Origin: JBCBSZ01 sp039185015
GTDB lineage: Bacteria > Actinomycetota > Acidimicrobiia > Acidimicrobiales > Poriferisodalaceae
DNA: 64,000 bases
NCBI GenBank assembly: GCA_039185015.1
Contig: JBCDAU010000023.1
Coordinates: 1-64,000 of the forward strand
Direction: 5' to 3'
In this document: positions 16,758-25,410 of the stretch, in pieces
Position numbering within the stretch: position 1 is the first letter of the stretch
How the letters are laid out: every line of letters starts with the position of its first letter
Notes under the pieces: generated by a model
The model's input: only the letters and a program-made list of their open reading frames with translations
The model's database searches: none
What the model was told of the DNA's origin: nothing
Translations under genes and position numbers: made by a program

Positions 16758-17249
16758 ATGAGGCGTTGGCGTGTGGCCGGGGGCGTGATCGACGGGCCCG
16801 ATGGGGTGCTGCTCGTCCGCAACCGGCGCCGGAACGGCTCGCACGACTGGTCGACCCCCGGCGGCGTGATCGACGAGGGGGAGGAGGCGGTCGGGGCGCT
16901 CACCCGTGAGGTCGCCGAGGAGACCGGACTGGTCGTCCCCGACTGGCGCGGTCCGATCTACGACGTCGACGTCGAAGCCCCCGACCTGGGTTGGCACCTG
17001 ACCGTCGAGGTGTTCTCGGCACCGTTCCCCGGCGGTGACATCGCCATCGACGATCCCGACGGCATCGTGGTCGAGGCCGGGTGGTACTCCGCCGAACGGT
17101 GCGGCCAGCTCCTGGCCGGCACGCAACGGTGGGTGTCGGAGCCCCTCGTGAGCTTCCTCGGTGAGCGCTGGGACGACCGCCGGTGGTTCCGCTACCTGGT
17201 CGAGGGCGACCGGCTCGCCGACCTCCGAGTCCACGCCGTCGAGCCATGA
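16758..17249 (+). CDS. NUDIX hydrolase
   Basis: 163-residue NUDIX pyrophosphohydrolase. The box is intact: GGVIDEGEEAVGALTREVAE followed by ETGL, matching GX5EX7REUXEEXGU. The N-terminal strand begins at residue 3 (RWRVAGGVI), which supports this start. The substrate (oxidised nucleotide or other nucleoside diphosphate derivative) cannot be told. Its stop overlaps the dinB ATG, so a nucleotide-pool sanitiser and an error-prone polymerase are co-expressed here. Confidence 0.88.
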   Translation: MRRWRVAGGVIDGPDGVLLVRNRRRNGSHDWSTPGGVIDEGEEAVGALTREVAEETGLVVPDWRGPIYDVDVEAPDLGWHLTVEVFSAPFPGGDIAIDDPDGIVVEAGWYSAERCGQLLAGTQRWVSEPLVSFLGERWDDRRWFRYLVEGDRLADLRVHAVEP

Positions 17250-18484
17250 GCGGTCGCACCATCCTCCACGTCGACATGGACGCGTTCTACGTGTCGGTGG
17301 AGCTGCGGCGCCGTCCGGAGCTGCGGGGGCGACCGGTGATCGTCGGCGGGTCGGGGGAGCGAGGCGTGGTGGCCGCCGCCTCCTACGAGGCCAGGGCCTA
17401 CGGGATCCACTCGGCGATGCCGAGCGTGCGGGCCCGCCGCCTGTGCCCGCACCTGGTGGTGCTCCCCGGCGACCACCGCCACTACGGCGAGGTCAGCGCC
17501 CAGGTGATGGCCATCTTCGGTGAGATCACGCCCGACATCGAGCCGATCGCGCTGGACGAGGCCTTCCTCGACGCCACCGCCGCCCGGCGCCGCCTCGGTG
17601 ACGGGACCGCCATCGGCCACGAGGTCCGTCGCCGGATCCGCGCCGAGCTCGACCTGGGGGCCTCGGTCGGGGTGGCGACGTCGAAGCTGATCGCCAAGCT
17701 CGCGACCGAGGCCGCCAAGCCCGGTGCGGGGATCGACGGGCCGGTTCCGGGCGCCGGGGTGGTCGAGGTGGCCCCGGGGGAGGAGCTCGCGTTCCTGCAC
17801 CCCCACAAGGTGGAGGCGTTGTGGGGGGTCGGTCCGGCGACGCTGCGTCGGCTGCAGGCTCTCGGCGTTCGCACGGTCGGCGACCTGTCCGAGATCCCGC
17901 TCGGGGCGCTCATCGCTTCGATCGGTGACGCCCACGGCCGTCACCTGCACGCCCTGTCGCACGCCCGGGACCCTCGACCGGTCGTGACCGACCGGGTGGC
18001 GAAGTCGATCAGCCACGAGGAGACCTTCCCCCACGACCACCACGACCACAGCACGCTCGACCCGGAGTTGGCCCAGATGGCCGACGCCGTGTCGGCCCGG
18101 CTGCGGCGCAACGGGCTGGTGTCGCGCACGGTCCAGATCAAGATCCGCTTCGGGGACTTCCGCACGATCACGCGCTCGACGACGCTCGCCGATCCGATCG
18201 ACGACGGCCCGGCGCTGCTCCGAGCCGGACGGGAGCTGTTGGCCTCGGTGGATCCGACCCCGGGCGTGCGCCTCCTGGGCCTCGGCGCCGCCGGCCTGTC
18301 CGACGGCAGCACCCGGCAGATGTCGCTCGACGATCTGCTCGACGACGGCACCGGTTCGGCGGTCGGCGAGGCGGTCGACGCCATACGGGAGCGGTTCGGA
18401 TCCGCGGCGATCGGCTCGGCCACCGCCGCCGGCCACCGCGGTGCTCGGGTCGACGATCGGCCGAGTTGGGGACCCGACCGATGA
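17246..18484 (+). CDS. dinB: DNA polymerase IV (Y family)
   Basis: 412-residue translesion polymerase. The palm carries HVDMDAFYVSVE and LDEAFLDAT (the second catalytic motif reads ALDEAF where SIDEAF is usual). SYEARAYGI in the fingers, thumb helix-hairpin-helix (LWGVGPATLRRLQALG) and little-finger domain follow. No clear beta-clamp motif of the QxxLF type was seen at the C-terminus, although QMSLDDLL (about residue 357) is a candidate. I chose the ATG at 17246 (MSGRTILHVDMDAF), which overlaps the NUDIX stop; longer frames upstream lie inside that gene. Confidence 0.92.
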   Translation: MSGRTILHVDMDAFYVSVELRRRPELRGRPVIVGGSGERGVVAAASYEARAYGIHSAMPSVRARRLCPHLVVLPGDHRHYGEVSAQVMAIFGEITPDIEPIALDEAFLDATAARRRLGDGTAIGHEVRRRIRAELDLGASVGVATSKLIAKLATEAAKPGAGIDGPVPGAGVVEVAPGEELAFLHPHKVEALWGVGPATLRRLQALGVRTVGDLSEIPLGALIASIGDAHGRHLHALSHARDPRPVVTDRVAKSISHEETFPHDHHDHSTLDPELAQMADAVSARLRRNGLVSRTVQIKIRFGDFRTITRSTTLADPIDDGPALLRAGRELLASVDPTPGVRLLGLGAAGLSDGSTRQMSLDDLLDDGTGSAVGEAVDAIRERFGSAAIGSATAAGHRGARVDDRPSWGPDR

Positions 18485-18571
18485 ACGCTCCAGTCGACGT
18501 CTCGGCGGCCGATGGAACACCCATGGGGAGCACGCGAACCACGAGGGGTGGGAAGTCCTCGGCCGGTCGCG

Positions 18572-18600
18572 TTGTTGCCCCTGTGGAGCTGTGCGAGAAT
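18572..18600 (+). promoter_or_regulatory. candidate promoter of the DUF3040 gene
   Basis: TTGTTG (18572-18577), 17 bases, GAGAAT (18595-18600). An AGGGGAAG-type Shine-Dalgarno sequence follows before the GTG at 18634. Both hexamers are weak matches. Confidence 0.35.
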
Positions 18601-18633
18601 GGGCACATGCGAGCCGGACAGGGGAAGTAAGCC

Positions 18634-19002
18634 GTGCCGCTTTCGGAGGACGAGCAGCGAATCCTCAGCCAGATCGAGGAGCGCTTCTATCAAGACGACC
18701 CCGAGTTCGCCCGGGGTGTCGGCGAGACCACGCTCTACCGACACGCGTTCAGGAACATCCGGTGGGGCCTGCTGGGCTTCCTCGCCGGCGGCGTGCTGCT
18801 CGTGGCCGCCCTGTCGTTCTCGTATCTCGTCTCCTTCGTCGGCTTCCTCGTGATCTTCGCCTCGGCCGTGTACATCGAGCGCAACGCCCGCAAGCTGGGC
18901 AAGGCCGGTCTCGAGCAGGTGACCGGCAACTTCCGGAGCAGCGGTGGGGGCAACGGCCTCAACCAGCGGTTCCGGAAGCGGTTCCGCAACGAAGAAGAGT
19001 GA
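18634..19002 (+). CDS. DUF3040 family membrane protein
   Basis: 122-residue actinobacterial DUF3040 protein. The diagnostic N-terminus MPLSEDEQRILSQIEERFY is followed by two adjacent transmembrane helices (about residues 45-85) and a basic tail (QRFRKRFRNEEE). The function is unknown. In actinobacteria this family commonly sits between dinB and the mraZ/dcw region together with MoxR-DUF58-transglutaminase genes, and that order is preserved here. A purine-rich Shine-Dalgarno sequence supports the GTG start. Confidence 0.85.
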   Translation: MPLSEDEQRILSQIEERFYQDDPEFARGVGETTLYRHAFRNIRWGLLGFLAGGVLLVAALSFSYLVSFVGFLVIFASAVYIERNARKLGKAGLEQVTGNFRSSGGGNGLNQRFRKRFRNEEE

Positions 19003-19008
19003 TCCGTA

Positions 19009-19023
19009 GCGCCGTTCGGGCGC
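19009..19023. terminator. small hairpin between convergent genes
   Basis: GCGCC (19009-19013) and GGCGC (19019-19023) around the loop GTTCG, 7 bases after the DUF3040 stop. There is no T-tract. It may end transcription from either side; the rest of the 133-base gap shows nothing else clear. Confidence 0.3.
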
Positions 19024-19135
19024 AGCGTCGATCTCCCGAGCTCCCCCTCGTCTCGCCCTCCGGTCCTCACGCGCCGGCCCGCCGCGCTCGACGCCGTCTC
19101 GTCCGGCAGTGCTCTCTGCGTCGGCGACCCGGGCG

Positions 19136-21475
19136 CTACTCGGCGGGGGGACTGCCCGGTCGCCGGCGAGGCCAGCTCGGCGCCAGCGGACGAGGGTCGA
19201 TCGCCCGACGGAAGCGCTCCCAGCCGGTGTGACCCTTGCGCAGCTCTGCGGCGAGCGCGTCGGCCTCGTCGATCGTCGCGGTCGCCGAGCTCGACGGTGC
19301 TCGTGAGAAGCCGACCTGATCGGCCTCGCGCGCCACCCCGTCGAGCCGCGTCGACGACAGCCCGGTGTGCGCCGCGGCGCGTCCGGCGTACTCGCGACGA
19401 GTCTCGGCCTCGTGGGGGATGAGCCCGTCGAGGCTGAGCTCGGTCACCAGTGACCGCCAGGCGGCATCGACCCGTGCCCCCTCGTCGGCCGCACGACGGC
19501 GGCGCCGCTCGCGGGACCAGCCAGAGGCGAGTGGCACGAGCAGCACCCAGGCGGCACCACCGGCGAGCGCGGTGGCGCCGACGGCCAGCACCGGGCCCGG
19601 CAGGCCGCCCGAGCCGTCGCCGCCGGCCGCACCGTCCGCGCCCGTGGCGCCGGGATCGAGGGCCTCGAGATCCGGGAGCTCCGGTTCGATCGGGGTCTGC
19701 GGCGACAGGGCCTCGGCGTCGTCGGTGAGCGGGGCCTCGGTCGTCGTCGGCGTGGCGCCGATCGCTCCCTCCTGCTGCTCCGGAAGACCCGTGTAGGCGA
19801 AGCTGTTCGGGGCGCCGCGGCCGGGGGTCGGCTCGAACGGGACCCAACCGACCTCCGGGAACCAGATCTCGGGCCAGGCGTGGTAGTGCTCGCCCCGCAC
19901 CGAGTAGGTGTTCTCGCCGATCAGCTCGCCCCACGTGAACCCGACCGCGACGCGAGCCGGGATCCCGAGGTGGCGGGCCATCGCAGCGAACGTGCCGGCG
20001 AACTGCTCGCAGTAGCCGCGACGCTCGGACAGGAACGTCTCGACTCGGCCGCTGTCGTGGCCGGAGGCGACGTCGATGTCGTAGGTGAAGTTGCCGATGA
20101 AGTAGTCCTGCAGCAACCGCATCTTGTCGTAGGTCGTGGCGCCGTCGGCGGTGACCCGCTCAGCCTCGGCACGAGCGACCTCGCTGAAGTCGGCGGGCAG
20201 CTCGGTGTACCGCTCGAGCAGCTCGGCGGGGATCTCCCCCTGGGCCCGCCGCAGGGTGTCGGCGTCGAACCGGGGCGAGATCGACTCCACCGTGTAGGTG
20301 AACCCCGTCTCGGTGCGGCCGTTGCCGATGAGCGTCGCCGAGTCGGCGTCGAACTGGACGTCGCCCTGGTCGATCCGCACGGGGAGGTAGGCCGCCGGGA
20401 GCCAGATGTCGGCGAGCTGGGAGACGGTGTAGGTCTGGCGGTTGGTGACCTGGGCGACCGGCGGTGGCGTGATGTCGAGCTCCCCCGAGACGACGTCGTA
20501 CGCCCACTTCCCGCCCCAGACGGCGCCGTCGAAGCGGTCGAGGGCGGTGGTGCGCCAGTACGCACGCTCGTCGGCGACCACGGTGAAGACCTCGACGGGA
20601 GCCTGATCGACGAGCCGACCGCGGATGTCGACCAACGGGCTGAGCGTGACCCGGGTACCGCCACCGCTGCCGTCCAGCTCCTTCCAGTCGAAGAGCGGCT
20701 CGCTCTCCGCGCCGGGCAGGGCAGGTCCGCCGACGCCCCCGACGACGGCGGCGAGGCCCACGAGCGCCGCTCCCGTCGCGAGCTGGTGCGTCCGGCGGCG
20801 ACGAGCGGCGTCGGTTCGGCGGGGTCGGCGATCGAGGCGGTAGGTGAGGAGGAAGAAGAGCGCGAGCGCCGTGTACCCGACGGCGCCGAGGATGCGTCCG
20901 TCGTCGACGCCGAGCATCCCGACGAACAGCACGAGCACGAAGCTCGGTACGAGGGCGTGCACCGGGAGCCGGGCCCGGAAGGCGGTGGTGTCGGCGCCGA
21001 ACGCGACGACCCACACGCCGATCATGCCGGCGAGCACGAAGCCGGGGAGCGGCTCGGTCGGTGCCTTCACCACCCCGAAGGCGTCCCAGGCGGCGGTGAG
21101 GTCGGTGCGGGCGGCGTCGAGGGTGTCGGAGGTCGGAAGTCCGTAGGCCTGGAGGGTCGGGTAGCGCACCCATGCGGTGACGAGGACCAGCACGACGAGC
21201 TGGGCCAGCGTCGAACGGATCATCCCGAAGCCGACGCGGCGGGTGATCGAGGCGATCACGTGCGCGGCGAGGCCGGCGAGCAGGAGGTCGACCAGGACGC
21301 TGTTGTCGTCGAAGAGGCGACTGAGGCCGGCGACGGCGGCGAGCGTGACGACCGTGAGCGCCAGCTCGGCGGCGATCGGCTCGGCGGCGCGTGGCGCTGC
21401 CTGGCGGGGAGCTGCGGCGGGGGCCGCGGGCGGCGCGCTCGACGCGGCGGCCGGTCGTTCGACGGTGGCGGTCAT
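19136..21475 (-). CDS. TgpA-type membrane transglutaminase-like protein (DUF3488 + transglutaminase core)
   Basis: 779-residue membrane protein. About six transmembrane helices lie in residues 35-230, followed by an extracytoplasmic region with a transglutaminase core. Catalytic Cys is in RRGYCEQFAGTFAAMARHLG and catalytic His in HYHAWPEIWF; WVPFEPTPG follows with Glu where Asp is also common. A Ser/Thr/Pro-rich stalk, one more helix (GPVLAVGATALAGGAAWVLL) and a cytoplasmic tail resembling DUF4129 complete it. I chose the ATG at 21475, which overlaps the DUF58 stop. With MoxR and DUF58 it forms a conserved actinobacterial operon whose role, probably envelope-related, is not established. Confidence 0.88.
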   Translation of the reverse strand: MTATVERPAAASSAPPAAPAAAPRQAAPRAAEPIAAELALTVVTLAAVAGLSRLFDDNSVLVDLLLAGLAAHVIASITRRVGFGMIRSTLAQLVVLVLVTAWVRYPTLQAYGLPTSDTLDAARTDLTAAWDAFGVVKAPTEPLPGFVLAGMIGVWVVAFGADTTAFRARLPVHALVPSFVLVLFVGMLGVDDGRILGAVGYTALALFFLLTYRLDRRPRRTDAARRRRTHQLATGAALVGLAAVVGGVGGPALPGAESEPLFDWKELDGSGGGTRVTLSPLVDIRGRLVDQAPVEVFTVVADERAYWRTTALDRFDGAVWGGKWAYDVVSGELDITPPPVAQVTNRQTYTVSQLADIWLPAAYLPVRIDQGDVQFDADSATLIGNGRTETGFTYTVESISPRFDADTLRRAQGEIPAELLERYTELPADFSEVARAEAERVTADGATTYDKMRLLQDYFIGNFTYDIDVASGHDSGRVETFLSERRGYCEQFAGTFAAMARHLGIPARVAVGFTWGELIGENTYSVRGEHYHAWPEIWFPEVGWVPFEPTPGRGAPNSFAYTGLPEQQEGAIGATPTTTEAPLTDDAEALSPQTPIEPELPDLEALDPGATGADGAAGGDGSGGLPGPVLAVGATALAGGAAWVLLVPLASGWSRERRRRRAADEGARVDAAWRSLVTELSLDGLIPHEAETRREYAGRAAAHTGLSSTRLDGVAREADQVGFSRAPSSSATATIDEADALAAELRKGHTGWERFRRAIDPRPLAPSWPRRRPGSPPAE

Positions 21476-22665
21476 GTGGTGGCCCTCTGCATCCGTCCTC
21501 CGGTCCGCACCGCCCGTTCCCACGCCGTCGCGAAGTCCGCGCCGCCGTGGACGGTGACGACCCCGGGCCGCTCGGGCTCGAAGTCGGGTGGTGCCGCCGG
21601 GTCCCAGGCCGACGGCCGGACGTCGATCACGTACACGGAGGCGAACGACCGACCGGTGCGGAGGAGTTCCCCGAGCTCGTCAGGGGCACCGTTGGCCGTG
21701 ACCCCGACGAAGGCACCACCTCCCGAGGAGCGGAGCGAGGAGAGCACGCTGCGCAACGACCCGTGACCGCTGGGCGAGGTGGTGGCCAGGTACTCCATGA
21801 TCGCATCGAGGTGGGCGTGGCCGGCCCCGAAGCCGGAGTCGCCGCCGTCGGTCGTGCGGAGACGAACGAGATCGTGGCGGGTCGACGAGGCGACGAGCAG
21901 GCTCGCCGCCGCCGAGACGGCCAGCTCGAACGACCCGGGGGTGTGGACCGAGCGGCGCAGGTCGAGCAGGAGGGTGAGCTTGCCCTGCCAGGGCAGCTCG
22001 TCCTGGCGGACCATGATCTCGCCCCGCCGGGCCGTCGTCGGCCAGTGCACTCGCCGCAGGTCGTCGCCGACCACGTAGTCGCGGAGCGCGTAGAAGTCGT
22101 CGCCGACGCGTCCGATGCCGTGGTGGGCGGCGGAGCGGTTCTGGGCGTCGTTGCCGAGGGTGGTGGCGACCGCGGTGACCGGGTGGATGCGGGGGTAGAC
22201 CGTCACCTCGGCCCGAGGTGCGGCGACCATCTTCACCGAGGCCAGACCGAGTGGATCGCTGATCTCCAGCCGGAGCGGACCGATCGACAGGACGCCGCGT
22301 CGCTCCGTCGGCAGCTGGTAGGCGAGCCGGCTGGTCTGTCCGACCTTGACCGGACCGACCTCGGCGGTGGCGCCCGGCGTGCCGGTGACCGGGTCGGTGA
22401 GCTGGAGGACCGGCGTTCGGCGGCGGGCGACGTTGGTGACCGCCAGCTCGACCCGGCTGGCGTCGCCGGCGTGTACTCGGGCGGGCCGCACGGTGCGGTC
22501 GACCGAGAGGCGGATGCGAGCCATCGCCACCCAGATCGTGGCGGCGAGGAGGACGGCGCCGACCACGGCGCCGATGACGAAGAGGTCGAAGACGCCGAGG
22601 ATCCGCCCTGCCGCGATCAGCACGATCGAGAGCGCGCCGGCGGCCCAGCCCGATCGGGTCAGCAT
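21472..22665 (-). CDS. DUF58 domain-containing protein
   Basis: 397 residues. An N-terminal pair of transmembrane helices (about 1-45) leads to a beta-rich middle region and the DUF58 signature near residues 195-215: DYVVGDDLRRVHWPTTARRG. A von Willebrand factor A-like segment follows (LTLLLDLRRS). DUF58 proteins are encoded beside MoxR ATPases, which are thought to act on VWA-type partners as chaperones. This gene sits 49 bases after moxR and overlaps the transglutaminase gene by 4 bases. Confidence 0.87.
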   Translation of the reverse strand: MLTRSGWAAGALSIVLIAAGRILGVFDLFVIGAVVGAVLLAATIWVAMARIRLSVDRTVRPARVHAGDASRVELAVTNVARRRTPVLQLTDPVTGTPGATAEVGPVKVGQTSRLAYQLPTERRGVLSIGPLRLEISDPLGLASVKMVAAPRAEVTVYPRIHPVTAVATTLGNDAQNRSAAHHGIGRVGDDFYALRDYVVGDDLRRVHWPTTARRGEIMVRQDELPWQGKLTLLLDLRRSVHTPGSFELAVSAAASLLVASSTRHDLVRLRTTDGGDSGFGAGHAHLDAIMEYLATTSPSGHGSLRSVLSSLRSSGGGAFVGVTANGAPDELGELLRTGRSFASVYVIDVRPSAWDPAAPPDFEPERPGVVTVHGGADFATAWERAVRTGGRMQRATT

Positions 22666-22714
22666 CGCCGGCTCGCGCGGATCCGTGGCATCAGCGGAGT
22701 CGGCTCCGCATCGA

Positions 22715-23719
22715 TCACGCCTCGGCGCTGGTCGGGACCGGCACGGCCCGGAGGACCTCGGTGATCACGTCCCCGGCATCGAGGCCTTGGAGCCGGGCCT
22801 CGGGCGTGAGGCCCACGCGATGGGCCAGCACCGGCACGGCCAGCTCGCGGAGGTCGTCGGGCACGACGTAGTCGCGGGAGCGTGCGGCGGCGAGCGCTCG
22901 GCCGGCCCGCTGCAGGGCGAGCGTGGCTCGCGGTGAGATGCCCAGCGCGAGCGCCGGGTGCTGCCGGGTCGCCTCGGCGATCTCGACGATGTACCGCTGG
23001 AGGCTCGGCGCGACGTGGATCGTGCGCGCGGCCTTGGTCATCGCGATGACGTCGCCCACGGACACGACCGGATCGACGGTGTGGGAGCCGGCGGAGTCGG
23101 CGCCGTGGGTCGTGAGGATCTCCAGCGCGGCGTCGCGGGACGGGTAGCCCATCGAGATGCGCATGAAGAAGCGGTCGAGCTGGGACTCGGGCAGGGGATA
23201 GGTGCCCTCGTGGTCGATCGGGTTCTGGGTGGCCACGACCATGAAGGGCGCGTCCAGCGGATAGGTGCGGCCGTCGACGGTGACCTGTCGCTCCTCCATG
23301 GCCTCCAGCAGCGCGCTCTGGGTCTTCGGTGACGCCCGGTTGACCTCGTCGGCGAGGACGAGGTTGTTGAACACCGGTCCCTGCCGGAAGCGGAACTCGT
23401 CGGTGGACCGGTCCCAGACCGACACGCCGACGACGTCGCTCGGGAGGACGTCGGGAGTGAACTGGATGCGGCCGAACGAGCCCGAGATCGAGCCGGCGAG
23501 CGCCTTCGCGAGGCTGGTCTTGCCGACACCGGGCACGTCCTCGACGAGGAGGTGGCCCTCGGCGACGAGGCACACCAGCGCCTGCTCGACGACGGTGCGC
23601 TTGCCCTGGATGACCCGCTCGACGTTGCCCACGACGCGACCGAACAACTCCGAGAAGGTCGGGCGGGGGGTCGGTGTGCCGGTCGCAGCGGGGGCTGCGG
23701 AGACGTCCTGATCGGTCAC
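22715..23719 (-). CDS. MoxR-family AAA+ ATPase
   Basis: 334-residue MoxR ATPase. Walker A is in LVEDVPGVGKTSLAKALA, Walker B in NLVLADEVNRASPKTQ, and sensor 1 in MVVATQNPIDHEGTYPLPES. The lid domain follows. MoxR proteins act as chaperones for VWA-domain partners, here presumably the DUF58 protein. I prefer the GTG at 23719 (VTDQDVSAAP). The upstream GTG at 23728 directly abuts a TAGTCT -10-like box (23729-23734) and could hardly be inside the transcript; the chosen start lies 9 bases after that box. Confidence 0.88.
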   Translation of the reverse strand: MTDQDVSAAPAATGTPTPRPTFSELFGRVVGNVERVIQGKRTVVEQALVCLVAEGHLLVEDVPGVGKTSLAKALAGSISGSFGRIQFTPDVLPSDVVGVSVWDRSTDEFRFRQGPVFNNLVLADEVNRASPKTQSALLEAMEERQVTVDGRTYPLDAPFMVVATQNPIDHEGTYPLPESQLDRFFMRISMGYPSRDAALEILTTHGADSAGSHTVDPVVSVGDVIAMTKAARTIHVAPSLQRYIVEIAEATRQHPALALGISPRATLALQRAGRALAAARSRDYVVPDDLRELAVPVLAHRVGLTPEARLQGLDAGDVITEVLRAVPVPTSAEA

Positions 23720-23824
23720 GATCCACACAGACTACGCAGGCATCTCCGTCGGGGGTATCGCGGTGACGCCGCAGATGTCGCGCCGCGCCGGCATCGCGGG
23801 TGGGCGGCGCGTGACGGAGACGGG

Positions 23825-23830
23825 TAACGT
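23825..23830 (+). promoter_or_regulatory. -10-like box of a leaderless acyl-CoA dehydrogenase message
   Basis: TAACGT followed by 7 bases and then the ATG at 23838. There is no Shine-Dalgarno sequence and no obvious -35. Confidence 0.4.
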
Positions 23831-23837
23831 CGGTCGC

Positions 23838-25088
23838 ATGCAGCCGACCTACAGCGCCGAGGCAGACGCCTACCGGGAGAAGGTGCAGGCCTTCCTCGCC
23901 GAGCACCTTCCGTCCGACTGGGCCGGCATCGGTGCCCTCGGAGACGAGGAACGTGACCAGTTCGTCGAGGACTGGCGGGCGATCCTGTCGTCCAACGGCC
24001 TCCTGGCCCCGGAGTGGCCCCAGGAGTACGGCGGTGGTGGCCTCTCGCACCTCGAGAAGGTCGTGCTCGCCGAGGAGTTCGCGAAGGCGGGCGTCCCGCC
24101 GGGCGGACCGAACGACGTCTTCGGCATCCAGATGGTCGGCAACACCATCATCCACTGGGGGACCGAGGAGCAGAAGAAGCACTTCCTGCCCCGCATCCTC
24201 TCCGGCGAGGATCGCTGGTGTCAGGGCTACTCCGAGCCGAACGCCGGCTCCGACCTCGGCAACCTCGGCTGTCGGGCCGAGCTCGACGGCGACGAGTGGG
24301 TCATCAACGGCCAGAAGATCTGGACGTCGGCCGGCCACCTGGCCAACTGGATCTTCGTGCTCACCCGCACCGACAGCGATGCGGTGAAGCACAAGGGCAT
24401 CACCTTCCTGTTGGTGCCGATGGACCAGCCGGGTGTCGAGGTCCGCCCGATCCAGATGATCTCCGGCGAGTCGGAGTTCAACGAGGTCTTCTTCTCCGAC
24501 GCCCGCGCGGCCAAGGAGAACGTGATCGGCGAGGTCAACGGCGGCTGGGGCGTCGCCATGACGCTGCTCGGCTTCGAGCGTGGCGAGGCCGCGGCGACCA
24601 CCTCGATCGGCTACCAGGCCGAGGTCGACCGCCTGCTCGAGCTCGCCAAGGCCTCCGGACGCCTCGACGACCCGGTCATCCGCGAGCGGCTGGCCTGGTG
24701 CTACAGCAAGGTGAAGATCATGAAGTGGAACGGGCAGCGGGTGCTGACCCAGTTCCTCGCGGGCGAGTCGCCCGGGCCCGAGGCGTCGCTCTCGAAGCTC
24801 TTCTGGAGCGAGTACCACCTCAAGGTCACCGAGCTCGCCGTCGACCTGCTCGGCGCTGACGGCATGGTCCCCACCGGGACCGCCCCGGGCTCGGCGTTCG
24901 GGGCCGACAGCCCCGGCACGGACCCGACCGACGCCAAGCGCTGGGTCGACACCTTCCTCAACGCCCGGGCCGGCACGATCTACGCCGGTACCAGCCAGGT
25001 GCAGCGCAACATCATCGGTGAGATGGTGCTCGGCCTGCCCAAGGAGCCCCGCGCCGACCGCGGCGCCTGGAAGGACATCCCGAAGTAG
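23838..25088 (+). CDS. acyl-CoA dehydrogenase family protein
   Basis: 416-residue FAD-dependent acyl-CoA dehydrogenase. The N-terminal helical domain, the middle beta domain (QGYSEPNAGSDLGNLGCRAE and INGQKIWTSAGHLANW) and the C-terminal helical domain ending in AGTSQVQRNIIGEMVLGLP are all present. The classical MCAD catalytic glutamate position (YEGTSQ) reads YAGTSQ here, as in the large FadE subgroup where the base lies elsewhere. The chain-length preference is therefore unknown. I chose the ATG at 23838 because the homology starts there and a TAACGT box lies just upstream. The next gene overlaps it by one base. Confidence 0.9.
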   Translation: MQPTYSAEADAYREKVQAFLAEHLPSDWAGIGALGDEERDQFVEDWRAILSSNGLLAPEWPQEYGGGGLSHLEKVVLAEEFAKAGVPPGGPNDVFGIQMVGNTIIHWGTEEQKKHFLPRILSGEDRWCQGYSEPNAGSDLGNLGCRAELDGDEWVINGQKIWTSAGHLANWIFVLTRTDSDAVKHKGITFLLVPMDQPGVEVRPIQMISGESEFNEVFFSDARAAKENVIGEVNGGWGVAMTLLGFERGEAAATTSIGYQAEVDRLLELAKASGRLDDPVIRERLAWCYSKVKIMKWNGQRVLTQFLAGESPGPEASLSKLFWSEYHLKVTELAVDLLGADGMVPTGTAPGSAFGADSPGTDPTDAKRWVDTFLNARAGTIYAGTSQVQRNIIGEMVLGLPKEPRADRGAWKDIPK

Positions 25089-25357
25089 TGGCCGACCCGG
25101 CCGACGACGCCCGATCCTGGCCTCGGGTCGTCGTCGCGGTGCTCCGGCGCCCCCGACTCTGGCCCGTCGCGATCTCCCAGGTGGTCCGGCTCCGTCGGCC
25201 CGGGTGGTGGCGTCGTCCGCCGTTCCTGCCCGTGCCCGACGCCGCGTGGCGGCGGTGGCGGCTCGTCACGGTGTACGGCGACGACCGCCCGCCGACCGCC
25301 GATGACGTCGTGACCTGGCTCGAGTGGCGCCGCCGGTGGACCGAGGTCGCGGCGTGA
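25088..25357 (+). CDS. conserved-looking small hypothetical protein, Trp/Arg-rich
   Basis: 89 residues with nine tryptophans and many arginines (SQVVRLRRPGWWRRPPFLPV, DAAWRRWRLVTVYGDD, LEWRRRWTEVAA). No signal peptide or membrane segment is seen. The GTG overlaps the acyl-CoA dehydrogenase TAG by one base, which argues for co-translation and for being real. I do not recognise the family. Confidence 0.6.
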   Translation: MADPADDARSWPRVVVAVLRRPRLWPVAISQVVRLRRPGWWRRPPFLPVPDAAWRRWRLVTVYGDDRPPTADDVVTWLEWRRRWTEVAA

Positions 25358-25398
25358 CGCCCCGTGACAACTCGTCACCGGCGCGCGAGCGCCTTCGT

Positions 25399-25404
25399 TA
25401 GTCT
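25399..25404 (+). promoter_or_regulatory. -10-like box of a leaderless HNH-gene message
   Basis: TAGTCT followed by 6 bases and then the ATG at 25411. The same hexamer occurs upstream of ftsZ and moxR. A small GTGAC/GTCAC inverted repeat lies further upstream (25364-25378). Confidence 0.4.
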
Positions 25405-25410
25405 CCACAC

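Noticed and set aside
17570..17580. DNA polymerase IV motif ALDEAF instead of SIDEAF, considered as loss of activity
   Set aside because: The catalytic Asp-Glu pair is intact; only the preceding residue differs.
18485..18633. Possible tRNA or small RNA in the dinB-DUF3040 gap
   Set aside because: No cloverleaf arms or CCA end could be drawn; only a weak promoter and a Shine-Dalgarno sequence are seen.
22659..24818. A 719-codon minus-strand open frame spanning moxR and the acyl-CoA dehydrogenase
   Set aside because: It overlaps two strongly supported genes in other frames and reads as low-complexity Arg/Gly/Leu sequence.
24959..25000. Acyl-CoA dehydrogenase lacking the classical catalytic glutamate, considered as an inactive paralogue
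   Set aside because: The AGTSQVQRN variant is common in a large FadE-type subgroup of active enzymes whose base lies elsewhere, so it is not by itself a sign of inactivity.
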